Below are positions 51,701 through 61,400 of a stretch of 64,000 nucleotides of DNA, one piece after another. Position numbers and translations under genes: made by a program. This DNA is from Streptomyces sindenensis. GTDB lineage: Bacteria; Actinomycetota; Actinomycetes; Streptomycetales; Streptomycetaceae. Below the pieces are notes generated by a model. That model was given only the letters and a program-made list of their open reading frames with translations, was not told the origin of the DNA and did not search any database. Numbering within the stretch: position 1 is the stretch's first letter; each line of letters begins with the position of its first letter. The stretch covers positions 1-64,000 of the forward strand of contig NZ_BMSG01000012.1 in assembly GCF_014649035.1 (NCBI RefSeq). Reading direction: 5' to 3'.

Positions 51701-52575
51701 AGCTGGACAAACTCACCGACTCGGTCCACCGGGGCGAGGTGCTGGGTGCGGAGAAGCGGCTGCGGATCGAGCAGCTGGAGACGAAGGCCCTGGAGGAGCT
51801 GGGCGTGGAGCCGGCGGGGCTGATCTCCGAGTACGGGCCCGATCAGCTGGTGCCGCCGTCGCCCGCCGCCGAGGGCGAGGAGCTGCCGGAGGATCCGGAG
51901 CACCCGCGCAACCAGCCGAAGCCGTACCGGCGGCCCGAGCAGGAGAAGCGGCTGCGCTCGGCCGAACGGGCGTACCAGCAACTCGGGAAGGTGAATCCGC
52001 TCGCGCTGGAGGAGTTCTCGGCGCTGGAGGAACGGCACAAGTTCCTGTCCGAGCAGCTTGAAGACCTGAAGAAGACCCGGGCCGATCTGCTCCAGGTGAT
52101 CAAGGAGGTCGACGAGCGGGTCGAGCAGGTCTTCACCGAGGCCTACCACGACACCGCCCGGCAGTTCGAGGGCGTCTTCTCCCGGCTCTTCCCCGGCGGC
52201 GAGGGCCGGCTCATCCTCACCGACCCGGACAACATGCTGACCACCGGCGTGGACGTCGAGGCCCGCCCGCCGGGCAAGAAGGTGAAGCGGCTCTCCCTGC
52301 TGTCGGGCGGCGAACGCTCCCTGACGGCGGTGGCGCTGCTGGTCTCGATCTTCAAGGCCCGGCCCAGTCCGTTCTACGTGATGGACGAGGTCGAGGCCGC
52401 GCTCGACGACACCAATCTGCAGCGGCTGATCCGGATCATGGAGGAGCTCCAGGAGAGCTCGCAGCTGATCGTGATCACCCACCAGAAGCGGACGATGGAG
52501 GTCGCCGACGCGCTGTACGGCGTGTCCATGCAGGGCGACGGGGTCTCGAAGGTCATCAGCCAGCGGCTGCGCTGA
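48739..52575 (+). CDS. smc: Chromosome segregation protein SMC
   Basis: A 1278-aa SMC ATPase that, with ScpA/B, organises and segregates chromosomes. Walker A GPNGSGKSN lies at residues 31-39. Long coiled coils flank the hinge (about 510-760). The ABC signature LSLLSGGERSLTAVALL and Walker B PFYVMDEVEAALDD are near the C-terminus. It is ~90-100 residues longer than typical, mainly because of an octapeptide-repeat insertion inside the hinge (residues ~575-680). GTG start; an upstream terminator indicates its own promoter between 48,613 and 48,738. Confidence 0.96.
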   Translation: MHLKALTLRGFKSFASATTLRFEPGITCVVGPNGSGKSNVVDALSWVMGEQGAKSLRGGKMEDVIFAGTTGRPPLGRAEVSLTIDNSDGALPIEYAEVTITRIMFRNGGSEYQINGDTCRLLDIQELLSDSGIGREMHVIVGQGQLDSVLHADPMGRRAFIEEAAGVLKHRKRKEKALRKLDAMGANLARVQDLTDELRRQLKPLGRQAAVARRAAVIQADLRDARLRLLADDLVTLRDALRDEIADEAELKKRKDAAEAELRTALAREAELEGEVRRLAPRLQRAQQTWYELSQLAERVRGTISLADARVRSASQAPAEERRGRDPEDLEREAARIREQEAELTASLEAAEHALEDTVAHRADLERELAAEERRLKDAARAIADRREGLARLNGQVNAARSRAGSAQAEIDRLAASRDEAQERAVTAQEEYEQLKAEVEGLDGVDEELTARHEEAKRALTEAQAAHSTARDEATAAERRRAAVAARHEALALGLRRKDGTGALLGARDRLAGLLGPAAELLTVEPGYEIPVAAALGTAADAVAVTDPATAAAAIRLLRERDAGRAAMLLGGEPVPVPGQGGEQVPGAECAAAQLPAQSGVPGGAESGVPGGTEAGVPGGMESGVPGGAEAGVPAGSETGVPGGTEAGVPGGTDAGVPAGTDAGAGAHGRTGSATLTTTAPAVADLVRGPAALVGAVRRLVADMVVVATLEDAEELVAAHPGLAAVTGEGDVLSAHFAHGGSAGAPSLLEVQASVDEAAAELAELAVRCEELAEAQRRAGQRRTEQAALVEELGERRRAAEREKSGFAQQLGRLAGTARSAAGEAERMTASAARAQEALERATEEAEELAERLLVAEETPAEEEPDTSVRDRLAADGANARQTEMEARLQARTHEERVKALAGRADGLDRAARAEREARTRAEQRRARLRYESEVASAVASGARQLLAHVEVSLVRADQERTSAEAAKGERERELAVERDRGRELKGELDKLTDSVHRGEVLGAEKRLRIEQLETKALEELGVEPAGLISEYGPDQLVPPSPAAEGEELPEDPEHPRNQPKPYRRPEQEKRLRSAERAYQQLGKVNPLALEEFSALEERHKFLSEQLEDLKKTRADLLQVIKEVDERVEQVFTEAYHDTARQFEGVFSRLFPGGEGRLILTDPDNMLTTGVDVEARPPGKKVKRLSLLSGGERSLTAVALLVSIFKARPSPFYVMDEVEAALDDTNLQRLIRIMEELQESSQLIVITHQKRTMEVADALYGVSMQGDGVSKVISQRLR
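50533..50724 (+). repeat. 24-bp tandem repeat inside smc (8 units)
   Basis: Eight in-frame 24-bp units, each encoding a variant of S/A/T-G-V-P-G/A-G-x-E/D (SMC residues ~599-662). They lie within the hinge domain, between the LLRERDAGRAAMLLGG and VADLVRGPAALVGAVRRL blocks. The number of units is likely to vary between strains. Confidence 0.93.
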
Positions 52576-52780
52576 CTCTTTACCGAATCATCAGAGGTTC
52601 AACGCACCTTTTGCGCACCTCGGGGTACACGGCACCAGACCCGCTGTTTGACTTCGTTTCTTGAACGCATACCCTCTGCAAAGTTGACTTGGTCTTCAAG
52701 TGGTGGCGAGACCGATGGTGTGCGCCACTGGGAAGGCTCACACCCCACGTCTGCCCCCCGGCCAGGCATCAGGAGTTCAC

Positions 52781-54202
52781 GTGACCAGCAGCACAGCGAA
52801 CGGACCCGAGTCCGGGGCGAGGGCGGCCCACCCGGAGCACCTCGGCCACGTCATCTTCATCACCGCGGCCGCGGCGATGGGCGGCTTTCTCTTCGGCTAC
52901 GACAGCTCCGTCATCAACGGCGCCGTCGAGGCGATCCGCGACCGGTACGACATCGGATCCGGAACGCTCGCCCAGGTCATCGCCATCGCGCTGATCGGCT
53001 GTGCGATCGGCGCCGCCACGGCCGGCCGGATCGCGGACCGGATCGGCCGCATCCGCTGCATGCAGATCGCCTCGGTGCTCTTCACCGCCAGCGCGATCGG
53101 CTCCGCACTGCCGTTCGCGCTCTGGGACCTGGCGATGTGGCGCATCATCGGCGGCTTCGCCATCGGCATGGCCTCCGTGATCGGCCCGGCCTACATCGCC
53201 GAGGTCTCCCCGCCCGCCTACCGCGGTCGGCTCGGCTCCTTCCAGCAGGCCGCGATCGTCATCGGCATCGCCGTCTCCCAGCTGGTCAACTACGCCGTCC
53301 TCCAGATCGCCGACGGCGACCAGCGCGGCGAGATCCTGGGCCTGGAGGCCTGGCAGTGGATGCTCGGCGTGATGGTCGTTCCGGCAGTCCTCTACGGGCT
53401 TCTCTCCTTCGCCATCCCCGAGTCCCCGCGCTTCCTCATCTCGGTCGGCAAGAAGGCCGAGGCCCGCAAGATCCTCGAAGAGGTCGAGGGCGACAAGATC
53501 GACCTCGACGCGCGCGTGACCGAGATCGAGACGGCCATGCACCGCGAGCACAAGTCCTCCTTCAAGGACCTGCTCGGCAACCGCTTCTTCTTCCTGCCGA
53601 TCGTCTGGGTCGGCATCGGCCTCTCGATGTTCCAGCAGCTCGTCGGCATCAACGTGGCGTTCTACTACTCGGCGACGCTGTGGCAGTCCGTCGGCATCGA
53701 CCCGACCGACTCGTTCTTCTACTCGTTCACCACCTCGATCATCAACATCATCGGCACGGTGATCGCGATGGTGCTGGTCGACCGGGTGGGCCGCAGGCCG
53801 CTCGCCCTCGTCGGCTCCATCGGCATGGCGGTCGCGCTCGCCGTCGAGGCCTGGGCCTTCTCCGCCGACCTCGTCGACGGCAAGCTCCCCACCGCCCAGG
53901 GCGCGACGGCGCTGGTCGCCGCCCACGTCTTCGTACTCTTCTTCGCCCTGTCGTGGGGCGTCGTCGTCTGGGTCTTCCTGGGTGAGATGTTCCCCAACCG
54001 CCTGCGCGCCGCCGCCCTCGGCGTCGCCGTCTTCGCGCAGTGGATGGCCAACTGGGCGATCACCGCCAGCTTCCCGAGCCTGGCCGACTGGAACCTCTCG
54101 GGGACGTACATCATCTACGCCTGCTTCGCCGTGCTCTCGATCCCCTTCGTGCTCAAGTTCGTGAGGGAGACCAAGGGCAAAACGCTGGAGGAGATGGGCT
54201 GA
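52781..54202 (+). CDS. glcP: Glucose/sugar permease of the MFS sugar-porter family (GlcP-like)
   Basis: A 473-aa membrane transporter with 12 predicted membrane segments. It has the sugar-porter motifs GGFLFGYDSSVINGA (segment 1), the GRIADRIGRIRCM loop (2-3), PESPRFL, the QQLVGINVAFYYS segment 7 motif, and DRVGRRPLALVG. Best fit is the proton-symport glucose permease GlcP of Streptomyces, which supplies glucose for growth and carbon catabolite control; the S. coelicolor gene in this position is glcP1. The GTG start is favoured by AGGAG 6 nt upstream; in-frame starts before it add 27 residues of unconserved sequence. Confidence 0.9.
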   Translation: MTSSTANGPESGARAAHPEHLGHVIFITAAAAMGGFLFGYDSSVINGAVEAIRDRYDIGSGTLAQVIAIALIGCAIGAATAGRIADRIGRIRCMQIASVLFTASAIGSALPFALWDLAMWRIIGGFAIGMASVIGPAYIAEVSPPAYRGRLGSFQQAAIVIGIAVSQLVNYAVLQIADGDQRGEILGLEAWQWMLGVMVVPAVLYGLLSFAIPESPRFLISVGKKAEARKILEEVEGDKIDLDARVTEIETAMHREHKSSFKDLLGNRFFFLPIVWVGIGLSMFQQLVGINVAFYYSATLWQSVGIDPTDSFFYSFTTSIINIIGTVIAMVLVDRVGRRPLALVGSIGMAVALAVEAWAFSADLVDGKLPTAQGATALVAAHVFVLFFALSWGVVVWVFLGEMFPNRLRAAALGVAVFAQWMANWAITASFPSLADWNLSGTYIIYACFAVLSIPFVLKFVRETKGKTLEEMG

Positions 54203-54257
54203 CCCTCCCCCGTACGGGAGGAGACGGGCTCATCCCCGCTGCCCCTCTCCTTCTTCA

Positions 54258-54295
54258 CCGGCGGCCCCGGCTCACGCCTGAGCCGGGGCCGCCGG
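54258..54295. terminator. Bidirectional terminator glcP / LLM gene
   Basis: 17-bp perfect arms (CCGGCGGCCCCGGCTCA and complement) with a CGCC loop. It overlaps the end of the minus-strand oxidoreductase gene and follows glcP. Confidence 0.8.
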
Positions 54296-55258
54296 CCTTT
54301 CCCGGGCCAGGGCGTCGCAGAACAGCCGCAGACTCCGCCACCCCTCCTCCACCGGCATCCCGCCGCACAGCGGATGCAGCACCAGGCTCTCGGCGCCCGG
54401 CCCCGCCAGCTCTCCCGGCGTGACGATCCGGTACACCCCCTCCTCGCGCAGCTCCGCCACCGTCGTCGCCGCCGAGCGCACCGCCGAGCGGATGTCCTCG
54501 GACTGCCAGGAGGCGTACGTCCGCGCCTCGTGGAGCAGGTGCTCCCCGTACAGCGCCCACGTCCGCTCCGGGTCCTCGGAGACGTGCAGCAGCGGGGTGC
54601 GCTCCGCGGGCATCATGCAGAAGCCCCCCGTCCCGTGGGCCGCGCACCGCTCCCGGTAGTACGCCTCCAGCTCCGGCAGATGCGCGCTCGGGAACAGCGG
54701 CAGCCCCAGCCGGGCCGCCCGCCGCGCCGCCGCCCGCGAGCTGCCGCCGACCAGCAGCATCGGGTGCGGCCGTGTGTACGGGCGCGGGGTGACGCGTACC
54801 GTACGGCCCCGGTACGGGAACGGCTCACTGGTCCACGCCGCCAGCAGGGTCTCCAGCAGCTCGTCCTGGAGCCTGCCGCGCCGGCCCCACTCCGCCCCGG
54901 CCCGCTCGTACTCCTCCGGGCGGTAGCCGATCCCCGCCACCGTCACCAGCCGGCCCGCGCTGAGCAGGTCCAGCACCGCGATGTCCTCCGCGAGCCGCAG
55001 CGGATCGTGCAGCGGCCCGATGATCGCCGAGACGGTCACCGCGATCCGGCGGGTGGCGCCGAAGACCGCTCCGGCGAAGGTGAACGGGGACGGCAGCCAG
55101 GAGTCCGCCACCCCGTGGTGCTCCTCGGTCTGCACCGTGTCGACGCCGTGCTCGTCCGCGTACGCCGCCATCTCCAGGGCGGCGCGGTAGCGGGCCGAGA
55201 GCGATACGGGGGTGGCGTCGGGCTCGACGAGATTGAACCGGACCACTGTGAAGGCCAT
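54272..55258 (-). CDS. LLM-class flavin-dependent oxidoreductase
   Basis: A 328-aa luciferase-like monooxygenase (TIM barrel) using FMN or F420. It has VDTVQTEEHHGVADSWLPSP near residues 39-58, ISAIIGPLHDPLRLAEDIAVLD-type central sequence, and GRPHPMLLVGGSS-like segment. The substrate is unknown; the cofC gene in this window shows that F420 can be made by this organism. The ATG start is 125 bp from the beginning of the ftsY upstream region. The 3' end lies in the terminator shared with glcP. Confidence 0.86.
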   Translation of the reverse strand: MAFTVVRFNLVEPDATPVSLSARYRAALEMAAYADEHGVDTVQTEEHHGVADSWLPSPFTFAGAVFGATRRIAVTVSAIIGPLHDPLRLAEDIAVLDLLSAGRLVTVAGIGYRPEEYERAGAEWGRRGRLQDELLETLLAAWTSEPFPYRGRTVRVTPRPYTRPHPMLLVGGSSRAAARRAARLGLPLFPSAHLPELEAYYRERCAAHGTGGFCMMPAERTPLLHVSEDPERTWALYGEHLLHEARTYASWQSEDIRSAVRSAATTVAELREEGVYRIVTPGELAGPGAESLVLHPLCGGMPVEEGWRSLRLFCDALARERPAAPAQA

Positions 55259-55466
55259 CGGGGGCGTCCCTTCGCCGGAGCGGGCGGCTGTACGGGCAGG
55301 CGGGCGGACTGCGCGATCGGGCGGCCGCACCGTACCTGACGGGGCGTCAGAAGTGTAGGGGTCCATGTCTGCATTACGGCCAAAAGGTGCATAGAGGGGC
55401 CATCGGATCGCCGGGGGACTCCGGGGCAGCGCCCGCGGGACGGCCGTGGCCGATACTGGACGGGTT

Positions 55467-56672
55467 ATGGAACTCGTCGAAATCGTCATCCTCGCTGTAG
55501 TCATCGCCCTGGTCGCTGTCGGCCTGGTCGGCGGGCTCGTGGTCGGCAGCCGCAAGAAGAAGCAGCTGCCGCCCCCGCCCCCGAGCACGCCGACCATCAC
55601 CCCTCCCGCCGAACCGCAGGTCGGCGAGGAGGCCGAGACGCCGCGCGACGAAGCGCGGCGCACCATCGACGAAGTCGGCCTCCCGGACGCCACCGCGCCC
55701 GTGGAGGAGGAGGCTCCGGTCGCCGAGGCCCCCGCGCTGGAGGTCCCCGAGCCCACCGCCGGCCGGCTCGTCCGCCTGCGCGCCCGGCTCGCCCGCTCGC
55801 AGAACTCGCTCGGCAAGGGGCTTCTCACCCTGCTCTCCCGGGACAACCTCGACGAGGACACCTGGGAGGAGATCGAGGACACCCTCCTCACCGCCGACGT
55901 CGGCGTCGCCCCCACCCAGGAGCTGGTCGAGCGGCTTCGTGAGCGCGTCCGCGTGCTCGGCACCCGTACCCCGGAAGAGCTGCGCACCCTGCTCCGCGAG
56001 GAGCTGATCACCCTGCTCGGCCCGGACTTCGACCGCGAGGTCAAGACCGAGGGCGGCGCGGAGACCCCCGGCGTCGTCATGGTCGTCGGCGTCAACGGCA
56101 CCGGCAAGACCACCACCACCGGCAAGCTGGCCCGGGTGCTCGTCGCCGACGGCCGCAGCGTGGTGCTCGGCGCGGCCGACACCTTCCGCGCCGCCGCCGC
56201 CGACCAGCTCCAGACCTGGGGCGAGCGCGTCGGGGCCCGTACGGTCCGGGGTCCCGAGGGCGGCGACCCGGCGTCGATCGCCTACGACGCGGTCAAGGAA
56301 GGCATCGCCGAGGGCGCGGACGTCGTCCTCATCGACACCGCGGGCCGGCTGCACACCAAGACCGGCCTCATGGACGAGCTGGGCAAGGTCAAGCGCGTCG
56401 TGGAGAAGCACGGCCCGCTGGACGAGGTGCTCCTCGTCCTCGACGCCACCACCGGCCAGAACGGTCTCGTCCAGGCCCGGGTGTTCGCGGAGGTCGTGGA
56501 CATCACCGGCATCGTCCTCACCAAGCTCGACGGCACCGCCAAGGGCGGCATCGTCATCGCGGTCCAGCGCGAGCTGGGCGTACCGGTGAAGCTGATCGGC
56601 CTCGGCGAGGGTCCGGACGACCTCGCCCCGTTCGAGCCGGGCGCCTTCGTGGACGCCCTGATCGGCGACTGA
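55467..56672 (+). CDS. ftsY: Signal recognition particle receptor FtsY
   Basis: A 401-aa SRP receptor GTPase. The N-terminus is a hydrophobic segment (EIVILAVVIALVAVGLVGGL, about residues 4-23), followed by a short basic run and an acidic/Pro-rich A domain. The NG domain starts about residue 110, with GVNGTGKTTTTGKLA (G1, about 212-226), DTAGR (G3, about 290) and TKLDGTAKGG (G4). It acts at the membrane with Ffh, whose gene begins at the end of the window. Confidence 0.95.
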   Translation: MELVEIVILAVVIALVAVGLVGGLVVGSRKKKQLPPPPPSTPTITPPAEPQVGEEAETPRDEARRTIDEVGLPDATAPVEEEAPVAEAPALEVPEPTAGRLVRLRARLARSQNSLGKGLLTLLSRDNLDEDTWEEIEDTLLTADVGVAPTQELVERLRERVRVLGTRTPEELRTLLREELITLLGPDFDREVKTEGGAETPGVVMVVGVNGTGKTTTTGKLARVLVADGRSVVLGAADTFRAAAADQLQTWGERVGARTVRGPEGGDPASIAYDAVKEGIAEGADVVLIDTAGRLHTKTGLMDELGKVKRVVEKHGPLDEVLLVLDATTGQNGLVQARVFAEVVDITGIVLTKLDGTAKGGIVIAVQRELGVPVKLIGLGEGPDDLAPFEPGAFVDALIGD

Positions 56673-56690
56673 ACCGCCCCGCATCCGGTA

Positions 56691-56738
56691 CGGCGGACGG
56701 GCGGCGGCTCCCGCGAGGAGCCCGCCGCCCGTCCGCCG
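56691..56738. terminator. Bidirectional terminator ftsY / PrimPol-like gene
   Basis: 17-bp arms (CGGCGGACGGGCGGCGG and complement) around an inner CTC/GAG hairpin, followed by TT, between the convergent stop codons at 56672 and 56760. Confidence 0.85.
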
Positions 56739-56759
56739 TTTCCGTGTCCGCTCAGGGCG

Positions 56760-57407
56760 CTACGAGCGGTGACAGACGTACGCCAGGGTCCCCAGCAGCA
56801 GCCGCGCCTGCGGGGGAGCGGCCGCCGTGTCCAGCACCGGGGACCGCAGCCAGCGGACCGGGCCGAGGCCGCCGAGGTCGGACGGCGGGGCGGTGATGTG
56901 CGTCCCCGGGCCCAGGGCGCGCAGGTCCAGGCCCGCGTCGTCCCAGCCCATCCGGTAGAGCAGCTCGGGCAGCTCGGCGGCGGCCCCGGGAGCGACGAAG
57001 AACTGCGCCCGCCCGGTCGGCGTCACCGTGACCGGGCCCAGCGGCAGCCCCATCCGCTCCATCCGCACCAGCGCCCGCCGCCCGGCCTGCTCCGCGACGT
57101 CCAGGACGTCGAAGGAGCGTCCCACCGGCAGCAGCATCGCGGCCCCGGGCGTCCGGGCCCAGGCGTCCGCCGCCCGGTCCAGGCCGGTGCCCGCCGGAAC
57201 CTCCCCGGCGAAGCCCAGGGGGTGGGCGCCGGGGGAGGGGCACACCGGATCGCCGCACGAGCAGGCGCCGGCCTCGGCCCGCGCTCCGGGCGCCACCGCC
57301 CAGCCCCACAGCCCTGTGTACTCGGCCACCGCCGTGCCCTCGGTGCCGCGGTGGCGTCGCCGCGCACCGGATCGCATCTCCCGGATGCCGCCGATCGTGA
57401 AGCCCAT
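56760..57407 (-). CDS. PrimPol-like (bifunctional DNA primase/polymerase) domain protein, stand-alone
   Basis: A 215-aa protein with an AEP-type primase/polymerase fold similar to the N-terminal Prim-Pol domain of phage and plasmid replication proteins. Features are W-A-V-A-P-G near residue 35, the C-S-C-G-D-P-V-C zinc-type cluster, a degenerate acidic motif FDVLDV, and GLDLRALGPGTHITAPPSD. No helicase domain follows and the acidic D-x-D is weak, so enzymatic activity is doubtful. It is divergent from nsdA across a 430-bp gap; this arrangement is conserved in Streptomyces. Confidence 0.78.
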   Translation of the reverse strand: MGFTIGGIREMRSGARRRHRGTEGTAVAEYTGLWGWAVAPGARAEAGACSCGDPVCPSPGAHPLGFAGEVPAGTGLDRAADAWARTPGAAMLLPVGRSFDVLDVAEQAGRRALVRMERMGLPLGPVTVTPTGRAQFFVAPGAAAELPELLYRMGWDDAGLDLRALGPGTHITAPPSDLGGLGPVRWLRSPVLDTAAAPPQARLLLGTLAYVCHRS

Positions 57408-57836
57408 GCCCCCTCCAACGGGTACGGCTCGCCGGTGGTTACGACCCGCGTCGCTCGGGTAACCCTCCGTCGCTGCTACTCGATCGAGTGGTGTGCGCGG
57501 TGGTGCGAAAGGGAGTGCGACACGGTGTACGCGCCCCCGAGTGCTTCCGTGCGCTCGCCCTCGGTCGCTGATCCCTCAAGTCAAGCGCGCACAGCGGCAG
57601 TCGGGTTCATTCGAAGGGGTGGCGAATGGTGGCGTTTTCCCAATCCCCCTCGCGAGAGGGGTGATCGTAGGATTACCGTCGGTACACGGACTCTGGGAGT
57701 ATGTGCACCCACGGGTATGCCGCAGGCAACCCGATTTCCTGTTCGAGGGCAGCCAACTCCCTTACGGACAGCACCGATGCACGGCATTCTGACAACGGTT
57801 CGCGCGATGAGGTTTCAGCGGGATGGGGGCGTTCCA
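57408..57836. other. Intergenic region between PrimPol-like gene and nsdA
   Basis: About 430 bp with no gene seen. It contains a dyad GGTTAC-n15-GTAACC (57437-57463) and a perfect 12-bp palindrome ACTCGATCGAGT (57478-57489), both possible operator sites in the divergent promoters. Confidence 0.5.
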
Positions 57837-59312
57837 GTGAGTGGCAGCGGCGCAGGCGACACGGATGCCGGAAAGCGTCCCAACGAGCAGTTGGGCTCGT
57901 GGTTCGTGCGCAGTGGCTGGTCCAAGGGCGAGCTGGCGCGCCAGGTCAACCGGCGGGCCCGGCAGATGGGCGCCCACCACATCAGCACCGACACCTCCCG
58001 GGTGCGGCGCTGGCTCGACGGCGAGCAGCCCCGGGAGCCGATCCCGCGCATCCTCTCCGAGCTGTTCTCGGAACGCTTCGGCGCCGTCGTCGCCGTCGAG
58101 CAGCTGGGACTGCGCACCGCCCACCAGTCACCCTCGGTGGCCGGCGTCGACCTCCCCTGGGCCGGCCCGCAGACCGTCGCCCTGCTCAGCGAGTTCTCCC
58201 GCAGCGACCTGATGCTCGCCCGGCGCGGCTTCCTCGGCAGCTCGCTGGCGCTGGCCGCGGGGCCCGCGCTCATCGAGCCGATGCAGCGCTGGCTGGTGCC
58301 CGTACCCGTACAGGGGACCGGCGAACCGGAGGCGCCGGCCGCCGACCACCGCCCCTCCCGGCTCTCCCGGCCCGAGCTGGACCTGCTGGAGTCGACCACC
58401 GCGATGTTCCGGCAGTGGGACGCCCAGTGCGGCGGCGGACTGCGCCGCAAGGCCGTCGTCGGGCAGCTGCACGAAGTCACCGACCTGCTCCAGGAGCCCC
58501 AGCCCGGCCCCACCGCCCAGCGGCTCTTCCGCTGCGCCGCCGAACTGGCCGAGCTGGCGGGCTGGATGAGCTACGACGTCGGCCTCCAGCCCACCGCCCA
58601 GAAGTACTTCGTGCTCGCCCTGCACGCCGCCAAGGAGGCGGGCGACAAACCGCTCGGCAGCTACATCCTCTCCAGCATGAGCCGCCAGATGATCCACCTC
58701 GGCCGCCCCGACGACGCCCTGGAGCTGATCCACCTCGCGCAGTACGGCAGCCGCGACTGCGCCACCTCCCGGACCCAGGCCATGCTGTATGCGATGGAGG
58801 CCCGCGCCTACGCCAACATGGGGCAGCCCAGCAAGTGCAAGCGGGCCGTCCGGATGGCCGAGGACACCTTCCTGGACGCCGGTCTCGACGGCGAGCCCGA
58901 GCCCGACTGGATCCGCTTCTTCTCCGAGGCCGAGCTGAACGGGGAGAACGCCCACTCCTACCGTGACCTGGCCTATGTCGCCGGGCGCAGCCCCACCTAC
59001 GCCTCGCTCGCCGAGCCCGTCATGGAGAAGGCCGTCGAACTGTTCGGCGAGGACGACGAGCACCAGCGCTCCTACGCGCTCAACCTCATCGGCATGGCCA
59101 CCGTCCATCTCCTCCAGCGCGAGCCGGAGCAGTCCACCGTGCTCGCCGGCCAGGCCCTGAAGATCGCCAGGAAGGTCCGCTCCGAGCGGGTCAACACCCG
59201 CCTGCGCAAGACCGTCGACACCGCTGCCAGGGACTTCGGCGATGTCGCCGACGTCGCCCGGCTCACCGAGCTGCTCCACGAACAGCTGCCGGAGACCGCC
59301 GAAGCGGTCTGA
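57837..59312 (+). CDS. nsdA: NsdA, TPR-type negative regulator of differentiation
   Basis: A 491-aa regulatory protein. An N-terminal region with an XRE-like helix segment (RPNEQLGSWFVRSGWSKGELARQV) is followed by TPR-like helical repeats across the C-terminal half (AELAELAGWMSYDVGLQPTAQKYF, HAAKEAGDKPLG, LELIHLAQYGS, and similar). In S. coelicolor nsdA disruption increases antibiotic production and sporulation (literature). The GTG at 57837 is used; an ATG 30 bp upstream (57807) is an alternative. It lies between PrimPol-like and amtB. Confidence 0.9.
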   Translation: MSGSGAGDTDAGKRPNEQLGSWFVRSGWSKGELARQVNRRARQMGAHHISTDTSRVRRWLDGEQPREPIPRILSELFSERFGAVVAVEQLGLRTAHQSPSVAGVDLPWAGPQTVALLSEFSRSDLMLARRGFLGSSLALAAGPALIEPMQRWLVPVPVQGTGEPEAPAADHRPSRLSRPELDLLESTTAMFRQWDAQCGGGLRRKAVVGQLHEVTDLLQEPQPGPTAQRLFRCAAELAELAGWMSYDVGLQPTAQKYFVLALHAAKEAGDKPLGSYILSSMSRQMIHLGRPDDALELIHLAQYGSRDCATSRTQAMLYAMEARAYANMGQPSKCKRAVRMAEDTFLDAGLDGEPEPDWIRFFSEAELNGENAHSYRDLAYVAGRSPTYASLAEPVMEKAVELFGEDDEHQRSYALNLIGMATVHLLQREPEQSTVLAGQALKIARKVRSERVNTRLRKTVDTAARDFGDVADVARLTELLHEQLPETAEAV

Positions 59313-59683
59313 CCGGCACCCGAGGCCCCGGCCGCGGCGCCCCTTCCGTACACCCCGACTCGGCTCCCCCATCGCCTGGTCACACGGAGGGTCGCCGTGG
59401 CCGGTTTCGTGCTTTCCGGGCCGAAGGACCGCCCCCGCAGGCGTTTCGACCGCACCGTATGCGGCGTGCGCCGCAGGATAGGCAGCGCACCGGACGCGCC
59501 ACCCCGGATTCATTCGGCCGTAACACGCGACCCCTCTTCGTCACGCTCACGAAACATCGTGCGGCATCCCATGAAACGGCCCTCCGTCAACCTCGTGGCT
59601 CATAACCGGCCCGCACCTGTTCCCCAGTGGTCCCGCAGCATTCCCCCGCACGCCGCGGCCGCACCGACGACGAGGAGACGCCG
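59313..59683. other. amtB upstream region
   Basis: About 370 bp with no gene. It contains the GlnR-type boxes described at 59520-59577 and a promoter-like AT-richer stretch near 59,510-59,590. Confidence 0.6.
59520..59577 (+). promoter_or_regulatory. Candidate GlnR binding sites upstream of amtB
   Basis: GTCAC-n6-GAAAC at 59540-59555 matches the streptomycete GlnR consensus gTnAC-n6-GaAAC. A GTAAC half-site lies 20 bp upstream (59520-59524) and another GAAAC (59573-59577) lies 22 bp downstream, giving the multi-box layout known for amtB promoters. Confidence 0.75.
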
Positions 59684-61371
<1,688 letters not shown>

Positions 61372-61400
61372 CAGACGGCCCACGAACGGAAGGCAGCTGG

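Noticed and set aside
48979..52482. Long open frame on the minus strand across smc
   Set aside because: Antisense shadow of smc with Leu/Gly/Arg-rich composition and no recognised domain.
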